From Chromera velia (taxonomy: Eukaryota; Sar; Chromeraceae), in the NCBI GenBank assembly GCA_018398765.1, contig JAHBMJ010003326.1, positions 52,189 to 73,204 of the forward strand: a DNA stretch of 21,016 bases. The letters run 5' to 3'. Position numbers and translations under genes: made by a program. Position 1 is the first letter of the stretch; each line of letters opens with the position of its first letter. The notes beneath the pieces were generated by a model. It searched no databases. It had not been told where the DNA came from and was given only the letters and a program-made list of their open reading frames with translations. Shown here piece by piece: positions 10,051 to 19,674 of the stretch.

Positions 10051-11889
10051 TTAGAGATATGCTTGTACGATGTCCGCTTTCTGAAGTGACAAAGGCACTC
10101 CCCGACGCTTGCAAGCATCCAGAGCAAGCTGGAGGACACACCAGACAGCGTCGGGAGGGCAGAGGTGAGTGGTGACAACGAGGCCGTCTCTCGAAACCCT
10201 GTTGCCGAGAATGACGGTGCAGGTCTTGAAGCCACGAGAGCCATCATCCTTCAGCTTGGAGGTGTGTACACGCATGAGAGGCACACGAGGGACATCGGCA
10301 GGCATTTCTGAAATGATGCGTCTCTGATAGACTTCGCGAGTCAACCAGCCTTCATCCTCTTTACGGTCAGCAAAACACACGAGCTCTTTCTCGGAATTAG
10401 AAAGATGTTTTAGGCTGACTGGCTGGTGAGTGGTGGCTGCATGAACGGACGTCTCAACATAAGAGAGGAAAGCCACGGCAGACGCAACGGCAGGATCACG
10501 CTCAAACACACCAGGGTACTGCCCATTGGCAAACGAACAACCTTGCATACCAGAAAAGAGAGCAGAACAAACGGAAGAAGGGAGACGGAAGCCCCGACCA
10601 CCTCTGCAAGAATCCATCTCGAAACCAGAAGCGACCACCTTGTCGTGCGAGAGCTCCACCAACTCCGCCTCTCTCTTCTTCGCTCGAGTGTCGTAGGTGA
10701 CGTAAGCAAAGCCAGAGCTGTAGTAACCTGGAGCCCACTGCCGACGGGACAACACACAACGCTGGTATGTCCTCCAGGCGTGCACCTCGTACTTGATGGT
10801 GTCCGAATCACGAGGGCCTGGAAGAACACAGCGAATTTCTCCCACCCATAGAAGGCCGGCTTCGGGAGACCGACCAACAATCATCGTGCCGGGCTCTAGA
10901 GGATCAGGCGGCACAGACAAAGGGGAAGAGGAAGGAGAGAAAGGGTTCTCGGTACCCGAACAAGATGAAAAGGACAAGAGGACAGGCACCGATGCACTCA
11001 AATCGATGACACCAGCCACAGAAGGGCTGGGGGGAGTAGGTGAGGGCATGGTAGTAGAAGTCATCTCCGCAAAGGGAGGAACCGCAGCTGGACAAAGCTG
11101 ATGGGGGCTGGCGGTGGTCTTCTGGGGGATGAAGGAGGGGTCAGTGGCTTCAATTTCATAGAAGTGGGCGTTCTCAGCTCGAACAACACGGTAAGGATAC
11201 CAAACGGGGCCACACTTGTGCTCCTGTCCAGAGCGGCCTCCGCTGCCAGAGGCACCGACGTTATACATCACAGTCTCTCCGACCGAATAGGTACGGAGAG
11301 AGGAAGGAGGAGGAGGGCGGTCGGCTGACAAGAACTGTCGAAGGCAGGGAAGCGTAGGAGGGAGGGAAGCTTCATCATGACGACTCAAAGCGCCTCGCAC
11401 AGACATGCGGTTGTTGAGGCGTCTGACAGCTTCATCGATAACAGTGGGCCACTGAAAGGGGGAGAGACCTCGCTCAAGCAAAATGGAGCGGACAGACGCT
11501 AGGACGTCTCGATGCCATCTCTCGACGATGCTGTTGCCGTCTTTGTAGCCGGAAGGAGAGAAAGTGAGATGGATGCCGTGTTCCTCACAGAACTCAATGA
11601 GGGGAGCACCTGCAAACTCAGAGCCTTGGTCGCACCGAATCTCCTGAGGAATGCCGAAACGAGGCACCCAAACAGTCTCGAGGAAGGTTACGACCTCATG
11701 GGACTTAGGATGTCCGTGGTAGCGACAGGTCAAGCCGAAGTTGTGGCAGTCCTCCACAACCGAAAGTTGATGAGTGTGCCCAGAGTCCGAGGAGCCCAAA
11801 AACTGACTGTCCAGATGAAGACATGCCCCCACGTGCCCGCCACGAGTGAAAGGAACACTGGGGATTGAGAATCCCACAGGGCCTTTCAC
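10051..11889 (-). pseudogene. Copia pol, part 1: integrase core, linker modules and start of reverse transcriptase
   Basis: About 613 codons are open, beginning just after an in-frame TAG; the first codon is not an authentic start. Integrase catalytic acidic residues are Asp27 (HLDSQF), Asp87 (CDQGSEF) and Glu123 (SIVERWHRD). The last two have 35 residues between them, the canonical DD35E spacing, so the core looks intact. Residues 200-250 (VGETVMYN to GPVWYPYRVVRAE) resemble an integrase C-terminal SH3/GPY-like module. Residues 333-400 (PGTMIVGR to RRQWAPGYY) look like a second small beta-barrel. Residues 530-612 begin a Copia-type (RVT_2) reverse transcriptase and include motif A, KADIVQAYL, with Asp606. 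The frame ends in TAA immediately after it, and the same frame continues on the other side. Confidence 0.85.
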
Positions 11890-11925
11890 CTGGGGGCACT
11901 AGGGCCAGAACCAGTAGCAAAGCCT

Positions 11926-12271
11926 TTTTTCGTTTTAGCCTAGCGGCCCTAGCATTTCAAGTTATGTCACACTGTTAGTGTAACTAATTATAAAAAATAA
12001 TTGATCGATATCAACTCGAACACTACAACACTACTAAGTGTTAGTACTGTGTTACAAATCCGAATACGAATTATTATACGATTATATAAATTTTAAATAA
12101 AAATTTCACTAAAAAAACTAGATGAAACAATGCACTAAAAATTTAATTAATTATAGCTTCTACAGTGAGTCTACACATCCAGTCTGCTGTGCAGCGGCTA
12201 GTGCAACTACACCCAACTTTTAAAAAGTTTCGTACATTTTTATACTGATTCAGAGTTCCAATGCGAACAAC
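11926..12271. other. AT-rich spacer between retroelement and UGT 3' end; no gene seen
   Basis: The composition is strongly AT-rich up to the UGT stop codon. Visible structures are a perfect short hairpin, AACACT-ACTA-AGTGTT, at about 12027-12042, and the palindrome AACTTTT-A-AAAAGTT at about 12215-12230. No reading frame or RNA gene is recognisable. It is likely the UGT 3' flank and the original spacer that the retroelement entered. Confidence 0.6.
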
Positions 12272-13423
12272 TCAGCTCTGTTTCTTCAGTTGCTTCTTAT
12301 TTTGTTGTTTCAAGTTGCGAAAAAAGACCGAACACTGTGTGGAACACCGACGTAGACATGCAAATGCCCACAAGAGTAGCACACCGCACATGCAAGCCTT
12401 GAAAAGAACTCCTTCAGGATCGTTTCTCTTGAAGAAAGACCAGAAGGAGCCGTCGTCTCGGTATTTCTCAACTACCAGACTCTCACACTCTCCCCGCCCA
12501 CACACCTCTAAAAAGTCGCTCGCTGCGAAGACACCTACTCCTGGCCTTTGCGTTAGTGCCTCGACAGTCTCGAGACCCCGTGATATCAGCTTTTCGGCTT
12601 CACCTGTCTCCTCGCTGAGCAAGTCTTCCAAAAGCTTCTCTATTTCCATCTTGCTGGCGTACTTTGAGAGTACACAAGCGCGTCCTGTCTCCTCCATTCT
12701 CCGAGCATTCGAGGGTTGATCCCCGAAAAAAGGGATCAAAACCAACGGAACTCCAGCCGCCATCCCCTCATACAGAGAGTTCAGACCCCCATGCGACATG
12801 AACACCCTCACCCCCCCCTGTTGCAGCACCTCTCTCTGAGGAACCCAATCCTCCAGACGCAAAAGCCCTGAGGCCCCAAGAGACGGCCCACCCGGACGGG
12901 CGTCCTCCTCTTCCACGTACGCTCGCGTTCCCTTCCGGACAGACCAGATCACGGCAGGCGGGCCACTGAAGGACTCGGAGGACTCTCTTGATCGGGAACC
13001 ATCCAGTGCCTCGTGCGGCTTGCGTCTGATCTGGAGCGACCCCAGGGCTTGCAGAATCTTCCCAACCAACGCCCTGGAGGGGTGTGCAATCGACCCGAAA
13101 GACACAAACACCACAGGCAATCCCCTCTCCTCCTTCTCCCCAACCCACCGGATGAGACCTTCAATCTTCTCACTATCGTGTCTGCCCCAGTGCCGATCCT
13201 CCAAATCTGGATGCTGGATGAGCCCTACCTGCAGGAGTCGTGCAATCATTCTTTTGAGTCACACGTCTGCGTGGAATCGATCGATGAATCATTCACATAT
13301 CCTTTCTCTTCCTCGCCCTCTCTCACGCTCAGAAAGGGAGAGGCAACTGAGCACCCCACCGCTATCTCTCTCTCTCTCTCTCTCTTTTTTTTTTTGCGAA
13401 CACACACACGCACACACACATAC

Positions 13424-13496
<73 letters not shown>

Positions 13497-14978
13497 GTAT
13501 GATGCAAGCACTGACGAGGTCCAGACACACCCGCCCACCTGCATCAGACTGGAAGGAAGGACTCCGGGCCTATTCACAAAAGGCGAACCCAGCGTCATGG
13601 CCGGATGCTCGAGCAAGGGCCCCTCCATTGTCCCCCCCGACTTCCACCCCAGCCCAGACTGAATTCTGTACACGTTGACTGCCAAAGTTCCAATGCTATG
13701 ATTGAGTAAAGAGAAAGCCAAGCCAAGGCCCCTATTTGCCACTCGCTTCAAAAAGTTTTGTTGAATATCTTCAGAAGAAAAAAACGAGTGACCTGTCGGT
13801 TGGTCCAAAAACACAGGAGAAACATTGAGGGAGTCCACGAGACTTGCATAGTATGCAACCGTGTGCACTTTCTTCCCCTCACCCCGCCCAAAATTTCTCT
13901 GCACCGAGTCATCACCCAATGCCATACAAGCAGGCAGCATGACGTCAATCACAAAGACATCTGGAACATCTCCGACGCTCCTGTGTTCAAATTCCTTCCT
14001 CAAAACACGGAACGACTGTAAGGAGAAGGAGCCGAAGAGGACTGGAATGATGAACCCGAAAACCGCCAGTGCCGACCTGCACATACGACGACGTTTCGGA
14101 GTTATATCGCTCTCAAACATGAAGGGAAAAAAGGCTAGAGAGCTTCATCACAAAATGAAGCAGCGTGAGAGGGAAGCGGGAAAGCAAAACGAAACCATGC
14201 TGGACTTCGGAGCCCCAAACAAACCAACAAACGCGCACCGAAAACCTCCGCTCGCCAAAACCCATCGAGCCAATCAGTCAAAGACATCGAAGAAGGCTAC
14301 GAACAGACAGGCTGGCAGGCAGACAAACTACATGTTTCTCTTCCCTCCTCCGCACGAAGGCAGCCAGGAAGGCGCACAGCTTCAAAGAACACAGTCGGAA
14401 AGAGGCAGGAAAAAACCTCAACAAGGCAGAGCAAATTAAGCTTTCAAGCTGATGCATGGAAGACGGAGAGGTTCTGATGGGGAAGCAGCAAAGCCTCACT
14501 GGGAAGAGTCACACACAGGAATCGACACATAGAGAACACGTCATACTGGAACATACATTCAGGCATGCGAGGCCGCCCTTTCTCAGCTGAACGCACGCAT
14601 GCTCCTTCATCATCAGACTGACACCCAATAAGGGACCATGGATAAGAGTTCCAGTTCCGCTGGACCTTTCGGCCCCGGATCTGGAGGGATCACAATGTTC
14701 TCTACGGGATTCTTTGTGTCTCTCCCGTCTTCCTCGGGGAAGATGGGCTTCACCCGCGTCTCAAAAAAGAGAGGGTCCGACGCAATTGAAACCCTGTGAC
14801 CCCGCTGGCGAAGCTCATGGGCTATGTGGGTGAGGGGTATGATGTGAGAGTTCATCATGCTGACAATACAAAAATGAAGAGCCGAACCGGTTTGTGGGAA
14901 GAAGAGAAACAAAGTGGCCTGCACAAACACAGCTGACGAGAGCTGGAATGCATAATGGAGGAGACGGCCGACCCCCAT
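12272..14978 (-). CDS. UDP-glycosyltransferase (GT1 family), membrane-anchored, three exons
   Basis: It is predicted to transfer a sugar from a UDP-sugar to a small lipophilic acceptor. Inferred exons are 14978-14623, 14142-13539 and 13228-12272 (638 aa). The intron 2 borders are firm (LPSSLMQ joined to VGLIQHPDL); the intron 1 borders are less certain. The N terminus is hydrophobic and signal-peptide-like (residues 8-33). SHIIPLTHIAHELRQRGHRV follows and holds the usual catalytic His. PDVFVIDVMLP in exon 2 probably carries the partner Asp. VVFVSFGSIAH and the UGT signature (12713-12847; WVPQREVL, FMSHGGLNSLYEG, GVPLVLIPFFGDQ) lie in exon 3. A transmembrane segment (CMCGVLLLWAFACL) and a basic tail ending KKQS complete it. 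The start has a good context (AAACATGG). The substrate cannot be predicted. Confidence 0.9.
13229..13538 (-). repeat. UGT intron 2 containing a long AC/GT microsatellite plus TC and T runs
   Basis: On the minus strand the donor is ATGCAG|GTGGGC and the acceptor CTCCTGCAG|GTAGGG. On the plus strand it contains (TC)n at about 13364-13384, a T-run to about 13396 and interrupted (AC)n at about 13400-13494. The microsatellite stays open in translation, so reading frames through it are spurious. Confidence 0.85.
14143..14622 (-). other. UGT intron 1 (borders tentative)
   Basis: Exon 1 reads in frame to VPYW and then meets stops. The most consistent join is donor GTCAGT at 14622 and acceptor GATGAAG ending at 14143 (phase 2). 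This avoids the in-frame stop upstream of MFESDITPKRRR. The acceptor has a weak pyrimidine tract, so another pairing is possible. Confidence 0.5.
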
Positions 14979-15700
14979 GTTTCTTGGGCCGTCTCTCTGG
15001 TCGCGTGCAGCAGTAATTTGGTCCAGAAGACGGATGGCTCATTACATTGAAAGCTCAAAACATCGATATATATACCTCGTGACATCTCGTGATCCCAGCA
15101 TTGTGTCGTTTACAATCACTCATCGCGTCAGACGCTGTCAAGATCGTGTCAAAGGGCACTGAGTGTGAGCTGTCTCTACCTGCATGGAAATCATAGACGG
15201 TCACTGAGGGCCCCGGCCCATGCATGACATGGCATGACTGCTTGTGGAATCTCGAGGGCCCATGCAGACCCCGGCAGTTTCTGATGCATGAAAATGTGCC
15301 CCTCAGGAAGTCTTTGCGGGGCCACAAGCTCTCAAATTTTCTATTAATTTGCAACCCGTTTTTCACGGCGTGAGATACTTCCGTGAAAGCGAAATGCCTT
15401 TCTCGGCGATCTGCAACACAGGACGCGCGCCGCGATCGAGGCGCAAGTGCTGTTTCGCAGCCGTATCGCAGCCGTGCAGAAAGAGATAGAAAGAGTTAGT
15501 ATAGGGATTGCGAAGTTTCTCTCATGCACTGCAGGAAACTTTCCGACAGCACTACATTCGATCATATGCCGATTTACACCACCCAGGCCTGGGAACAATA
15601 CGACCAGTGCACCGCTATCAACTTTCTAATTGAGCTCTCGCTTGCGAGTCAAACCTCCTGATCTCTTCCTTCTGCTCTGGTATCTCCAGCTGTTCAGGAG
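14979..15700. promoter_or_regulatory. Divergent intergenic region between UGT and lipase; candidate bidirectional promoter
   Basis: The two start codons face away from each other about 720 bp apart. A TATATATA run at 15067-15074 lies about 90 bp upstream of the UGT ATG. TGCATG occurs at 15181, 15221 and 15285, the last two within ATGCATG. Two similar blocks, GAGGGCCC...CCCATGCA at about 15207-15229 and GAGGGCCCATGCAGAC at about 15254-15269, form an imperfect direct repeat. A tandem 11-mer TCGCAGCCGT(A/G) occupies 15455-15476. An additional upstream lipase exon in this interval cannot be excluded. Confidence 0.45.
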
Positions 15701-18003
15701 ATGCTTAGAGCTTCCGCAGGGGCCCTCCAGATGCTTCTTCAGGTCTTCCTGCAGGTGCTCGAGAGTGTCCTTTTCAATGTCTGCGTTGCCGTAGGACTCG
15801 CAAACAGGGAGCCTGAGCCAGTCTGTGTCGAAGAAAAGGAGACTGATGGAGAGGCTGCACTGTGCCTCAGTGGGGGTGCCATGTTGGGCTCCCTCCACCT
15901 TGGAGTGCTCCGTTCTCTGCACGATGAGGGACTCCTTCCCCGAATTGTGAGTGGCTCGTCAGTGGGGTCCCTGATGGGGGCTGTTCTTGGCACACGCACC
16001 GATGAGGAGCTTGACACTGAGCTTTGCCCCGAGACTCTGTACCGTTGCTCCCAAGCGGGGGGTCTGTTCCCTGAAGACCTTCCCTCACGCGCCTACAATA
16101 TCATGACAAGGGGGCACATGCTGGACGAAAAACGCTTTCTCAAGGGACTGAGTGACTTTTATGGGGAGATCACTTTCAAGCAAGCTTTTGAGAGGACTGG
16201 CAGGGTTTTGAACGTTTCTGTAGCCAGACACGACATTCGTGAGGGTGAAGAACAGGGGATGCTTCTCAACCACCAGACAGCCCCTAACGTGACCGTTGCA
16301 TCTGCAGTGGCGGCCTCCTGTTCATTCCCTCTGCTGTACCCTCCGCGGTACGTCTGCCCTCTCTTGTTGGCTTCGTCGATCCATGTTTCTCCCTCCCTCT
16401 CCCCCTGCTCTCGCTCTGCTCTCTTTTTCCTTCCTCTTTTTTGAATGTGAAAGGTGAGCGCCCAGGCTCCTCCGTCGTGCTTGAAACGCATGCAAACCTT
16501 CGAAGAAAGAAGAAACACTCACACCTGGCTTCACATTCTTGCACGGATGCCTACTTGGTTTCTTTGTGTGCAGAGAACTCGTGGAGCTCCCTCCTGATGG
16601 AACGCCGAAGACCCCCCAGTACACTGACAGACTGTTCACGGACGGGTCTCTGATTGCGGATGTGCCTGTGGAGGCCCTGAGAAGTCAGTTCGGGGTGAAG
16701 AGAGTGGTGGTCTCCCAGGTGAACCCCCACATTCTTCCTTTTCTCTTTTTTTCTGGAGACCTGTCGGAGTCTCTTGGGAGGAGTGGAGCCGTCAACGCCT
16801 TCTTCTCCCTTGGCAGACTTGTGCTCGGAGTCCTGAAGAGACTTGCATGGTCAGTGGGTGAAGAGGTGAAGGGAGGCGGTACACAACACACTAACTGAGA
16901 CGGAAGAGAAACGCTGTGCGGTGAGAGGAGGGAAGAGAAGAGGCATGCTGGCTCGCTGATACGTCTTTTTGATCCTGTTTTCTCTGTCGCCCTTCGTCTC
17001 GTTCTTTTGTCGTGTGGACTCCTTTCTTCTCTTTCCCCATACACCCCATTCTCTTTGGCTTTTTCCTGAAAGTCCTCTGGCAGGTGCGTTTTGTCTGGTT
17101 GCATTTGTCGTCTCGGCCTCCCGACTGCAGGTTTCTTCCCGACCTCGCACGCCCCGTCACATTGTTGAGACAGATGGCCACGCAAAAGTACCGGGGCACC
17201 GTCACGCTGCTGCCCCAGTGCTCTGGCGTTCTCCCTTTGGTCAAAATTCTGTCCAAAGCCGTCTCCCCCCCTTCCATGGAGGAGATCGAGTGGTTCTTCG
17301 CGAAGGGGAAGGAACAGGCGGCATCAAACCTCCAGGCTGCAAGGTCAGACAGAAGATGACACAGACAGGAGAGAAGAAGGGTAACGGAGAGAGACAGGAA
17401 ACAGACAGACCGACTTGCACTGACAACGTCCCCCTTTCGAACACAGTCTTGCTCTGTCCTTGCATGGATCTTCGCTGGTGCGCATCACCTCTTTGGTTGG
17501 AGTAAGTCTTCATAATATTTTAGCTCTCTCTTCTCTTCTCTTTTTTTTCTTTCTGCAGGGAAATCCTTGAGCCTGTTGCGTCTCGTTCTCCGAGCACGAG
17601 AGAGACAGACTCCCTTTGCTCATCTCCAGGAGTGCCGACAGAGGAGGACAGGACAACCGCAGTTCTGTCGAAGCATCTGGACCTCAACAGCAGCAGCAGC
17701 GAAGGAAGTAGGGCCTCCAGGGCCTCCGAGTCAACTTGCAGCTGTGCATCGACAGATTCAGACTCCGACGGGATCTCTTCTTCTACCTCCTCGTCTTCGT
17801 CCTCTGCTCTTTCTTCGTCATCCTCTGAGTGCTCCCTGTCAGATCTGAAGGACGGCACACAGGTGCAGGAGGCGGGGCTGCGGGGGCAGCAAAAGAAAGG
17901 GTCCGGGGGGGCGGAGCGGGGGACTCGGGGAGGATCCGAGGTAGTAGGAACAGAGGAAAGGAAAACCTCTCTCGCCGCAGCTGCAGTTCTTCTGGGTTGT
18001 TGA
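15701..18003 (+). CDS. Patatin-like triacylglycerol lipase/phospholipase (SDP1/TGL3-5 class), four exons
   Basis: It is a predicted serine acyl hydrolase acting on triacylglycerol or phospholipid at lipid droplets or membranes. Exons are 15701-16347, 16574-16849, 17131-17343 and 17559-18003 (526 aa), with all three introns in phase 2. CLSGGAMLGSLHLGVLRSL is the glycine-rich oxyanion region. SGSSVGS (Ser87) is the GxSxG nucleophile, followed by GTRTDEEL. FTDGSLIADVP in exon 2 (Asp239) completes the Ser-Asp dyad, then VVVSQVNPHILPF. QKYRGTVTLLPQ in exon 3 is typical of SDP1/TGL lipases. The first 35 residues are hydrophobic. The DUF3336 segment usual upstream in this class is not visible, so the start is provisional. 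The C-terminal part is rich in Ser and probably disordered. An alternative last exon at about 18036-18089 (VGMTIAPVEVLDECLHT) is possible through a donor at 17941. Confidence 0.87.
16348..16573 (+). other. Lipase intron 1 (phase 2)
   Basis: The donor is CCGCG|GTACGT and the acceptor GTGTGCAG|AGAA. The join gives SFPLLYPPR-ELVELPPDG, which places the catalytic DGS segment after the substrate-pocket region, as expected for the family. Confidence 0.8.
16850..17130 (+). other. Lipase intron 2 (phase 2)
   Basis: The donor is GCATG|GTCAGTGGGT and the acceptor GACTGCAG|GTTT. The split codon is Trp, giving LKRLAW-FLPDLARPVTLLRQ. The first ten intron bases are identical to those of remodeller intron 4. 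Confidence 0.8.
17344..17558 (+). other. Lipase intron 3 (phase 2)
   Basis: The donor is GCAAG|GTCAGA and the acceptor, after a T/C-rich tract, TTTCTGCAG|GGAA. The join gives NLQAAR-EILEPVASRS and opens the Ser-rich tail. Confidence 0.7.
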
Positions 18004-18913
18004 TGATCTGTTTCGATTTGAATTCATTCAAACAGGTCGGAATGACAATTGCGCCTGTTGAAGTTCTTGATGAATGCTTACACACGTGACTGTTTGTTCT
18101 TCTTCTTGTTCTTCTTTGGCTCTCTTGTCGTTTGTTTCTCTCGAGTCTTTTTTCTCCTCTTCCTTTGGTCTTTCGAGGCAGTTTGAGCGCTTGCATGGGT
18201 GACCGTTGAGCCTTCTGATGGATTTGAAGAGTGAGTTGAAGAAAGATGCGTGCTTTCATTGCCGTGAGGTGGAGATGAGAGTGGGCACAGAAAGGAGAGG
18301 AGCTTTCTGCTTGTCAATTCTGGAGGGAGACTCATGCCTCCAGATGGGGGGCCTTCCTTGTCTGTCTGTAAAGAACTGAAGAGAGGCAGAAAGCTCATGT
18401 AGCTCTCTCTTTTTTGTTTTTTCCGTTTCAGCTCCAATTTAGTCCCCTTTTTGGGAAGAAACACAGACAGACAGATGGAAGGCACGATAAGAGGATCGCT
18501 TCTCTCTTTTTTTCTCTGCCCGCAACGGACAGCTCACTCGGCTACGAAATTCTGTCAGTTGAACAAGCGACCCCTTTCTGAAGCACAGGCAGGGGCTGGA
18601 CACTGGAAGTGGAGTGAGACAGCAAAAGAGGGGGAAAAGAAAACGGCAGGTTTATTTGGCTTCTCTCTTCAAAATCGGCGGCCGAACCCTTGTTTGTGGG
18701 GGGGCCCTGCAGCCTCAAGCGAAAGAAGTCGAGGGATCAATTCTTATCAGCAGCAGGAGAGGGCCTTCAGCAGCCGGACTTCACAAAATGAGGGACACCA
18801 AGAAAAAGTGCGTGCGTCAAATGGGGGAATCACGAAGCCAAACTGTTTGAATGGTATGCGTGCATGCTCACGTGCTTGCACGCTCAGGTCTGCATGTTTA
18901 AGCGGAAGGGGCC

Positions 18914-18932
18914 GGGCTCTGTTCCAGAGCCC
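18914..18932. repeat. Perfect 8-bp inverted repeat with 3-nt loop
   Basis: GGGCTCTG and CAGAGCCC flank TTC. CCATTTTT follows soon afterwards on the plus strand. It would form a stable stem in RNA; no function can be assigned. Confidence 0.55.
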
Positions 18933-19640
18933 CATTTTTCTGCGACAGAAAGGGAGCGAATGATGGAATGAATGAATGAATGAAAAAACAGAACGGAGGT
19001 ACTGTGTCGAGGTTGGAGTGACTCCACCCCTGCTGTCTTTCTGTCTTGTCTGTTTTCTCGTCCATGTCGCCGTGGATGTGTGTGTGCATGTATGGTTCCT
19101 TCTGTCAACACGTCGCGACCCACTCACATGGACTGTCAAATTGTACAGAATGCCAACGCAGTTGTTTACCTTCCTTGATGTATTCGGTGAGTGGCATACA
19201 CTTTCCTTCGTTCTTTCTTTCTTCTCTGCGTGTAGTCCTTAATTACCGTTTCCGGTCTCTTGATCGACAGACTGGAGCTCCACCGTTCTGGTGCCAAGCG
19301 CGTGCTTGTGTCGCTGCAGAAGGGTGAGAGAGTGAGATGAAAGAAGAAGCCCAGGTGGGGGATTTGTTCGCGGGGCGAGAGCCAATGTCGCGAACCATTT
19401 TTCTTGCAATTCAAGCCGAGAAAAGCGAGCTGTTTCTTTCCCCAGAGAGAGGGAGAGAGAGAGGGGGTGCGAGGATGGTAGTGATGATCAGCCACATTAT
19501 GATCTCACTGGATGTCTTCTGGCATGGACGCTGTCTTGTTTCATGTGCGCAAACTTCCCGTATCAATCCATACATATGTCGTCTGACCGATTTTTCTCCT
19601 TAGTAGAGTCCTTACTCCCCTTTCCTCCTTCCTTACCGGC

Positions 19641-19674
19641 CGCATGCTTGCTTGCGTCGCAGCATGCGTTTTTT
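19641..19674. repeat. Perfect 8-bp inverted repeat (12-nt loop) followed by a T6 run
   Basis: The arms are CGCATGCT (19641-19648) and AGCATGCG (19661-19668), each carrying GCATGC. T6 follows at 19669-19674. The arrangement resembles a stem plus T-tract 3' end, as used by RNA polymerase III, but no tRNA-like boxes were found upstream. Confidence 0.5.

Larger units (their letters stand above)
8764..11925 (-). mobile_element. 5'-truncated, degenerate Copia-type (Ty1/Copia) LTR retroelement
   Basis: The domain order on the minus strand is integrase, then reverse transcriptase, then RNase H. This order defines Copia-type elements and is unlike Gypsy elements, where integrase comes last. Gag, protease and the zinc-binding head of integrase are absent, because sequence right of about 11925 becomes AT-rich and non-coding. 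An in-frame TAA splits the pol reading frame inside the reverse transcriptase. The coding DNA is GC-richer than the flanking spacer, which fits an insertion. No primer-binding site or paired LTRs could be identified by eye. Confidence 0.88.

Noticed and set aside
13246-13530. Poly-Cys/Val frames in the AC/GT repeat
   Set aside because: These are microsatellite translation inside UGT intron 2.
18078-18485. Minus-strand frame with a Lys-rich end
   Set aside because: The Lys-rich part mirrors T-rich plus-strand DNA, and no upstream exon or motif is visible.
18451-18963. Plus-strand frame of 170 codons downstream of the lipase
   Set aside because: It has no recognisable domain, a mixed low-quality composition and no splice context.
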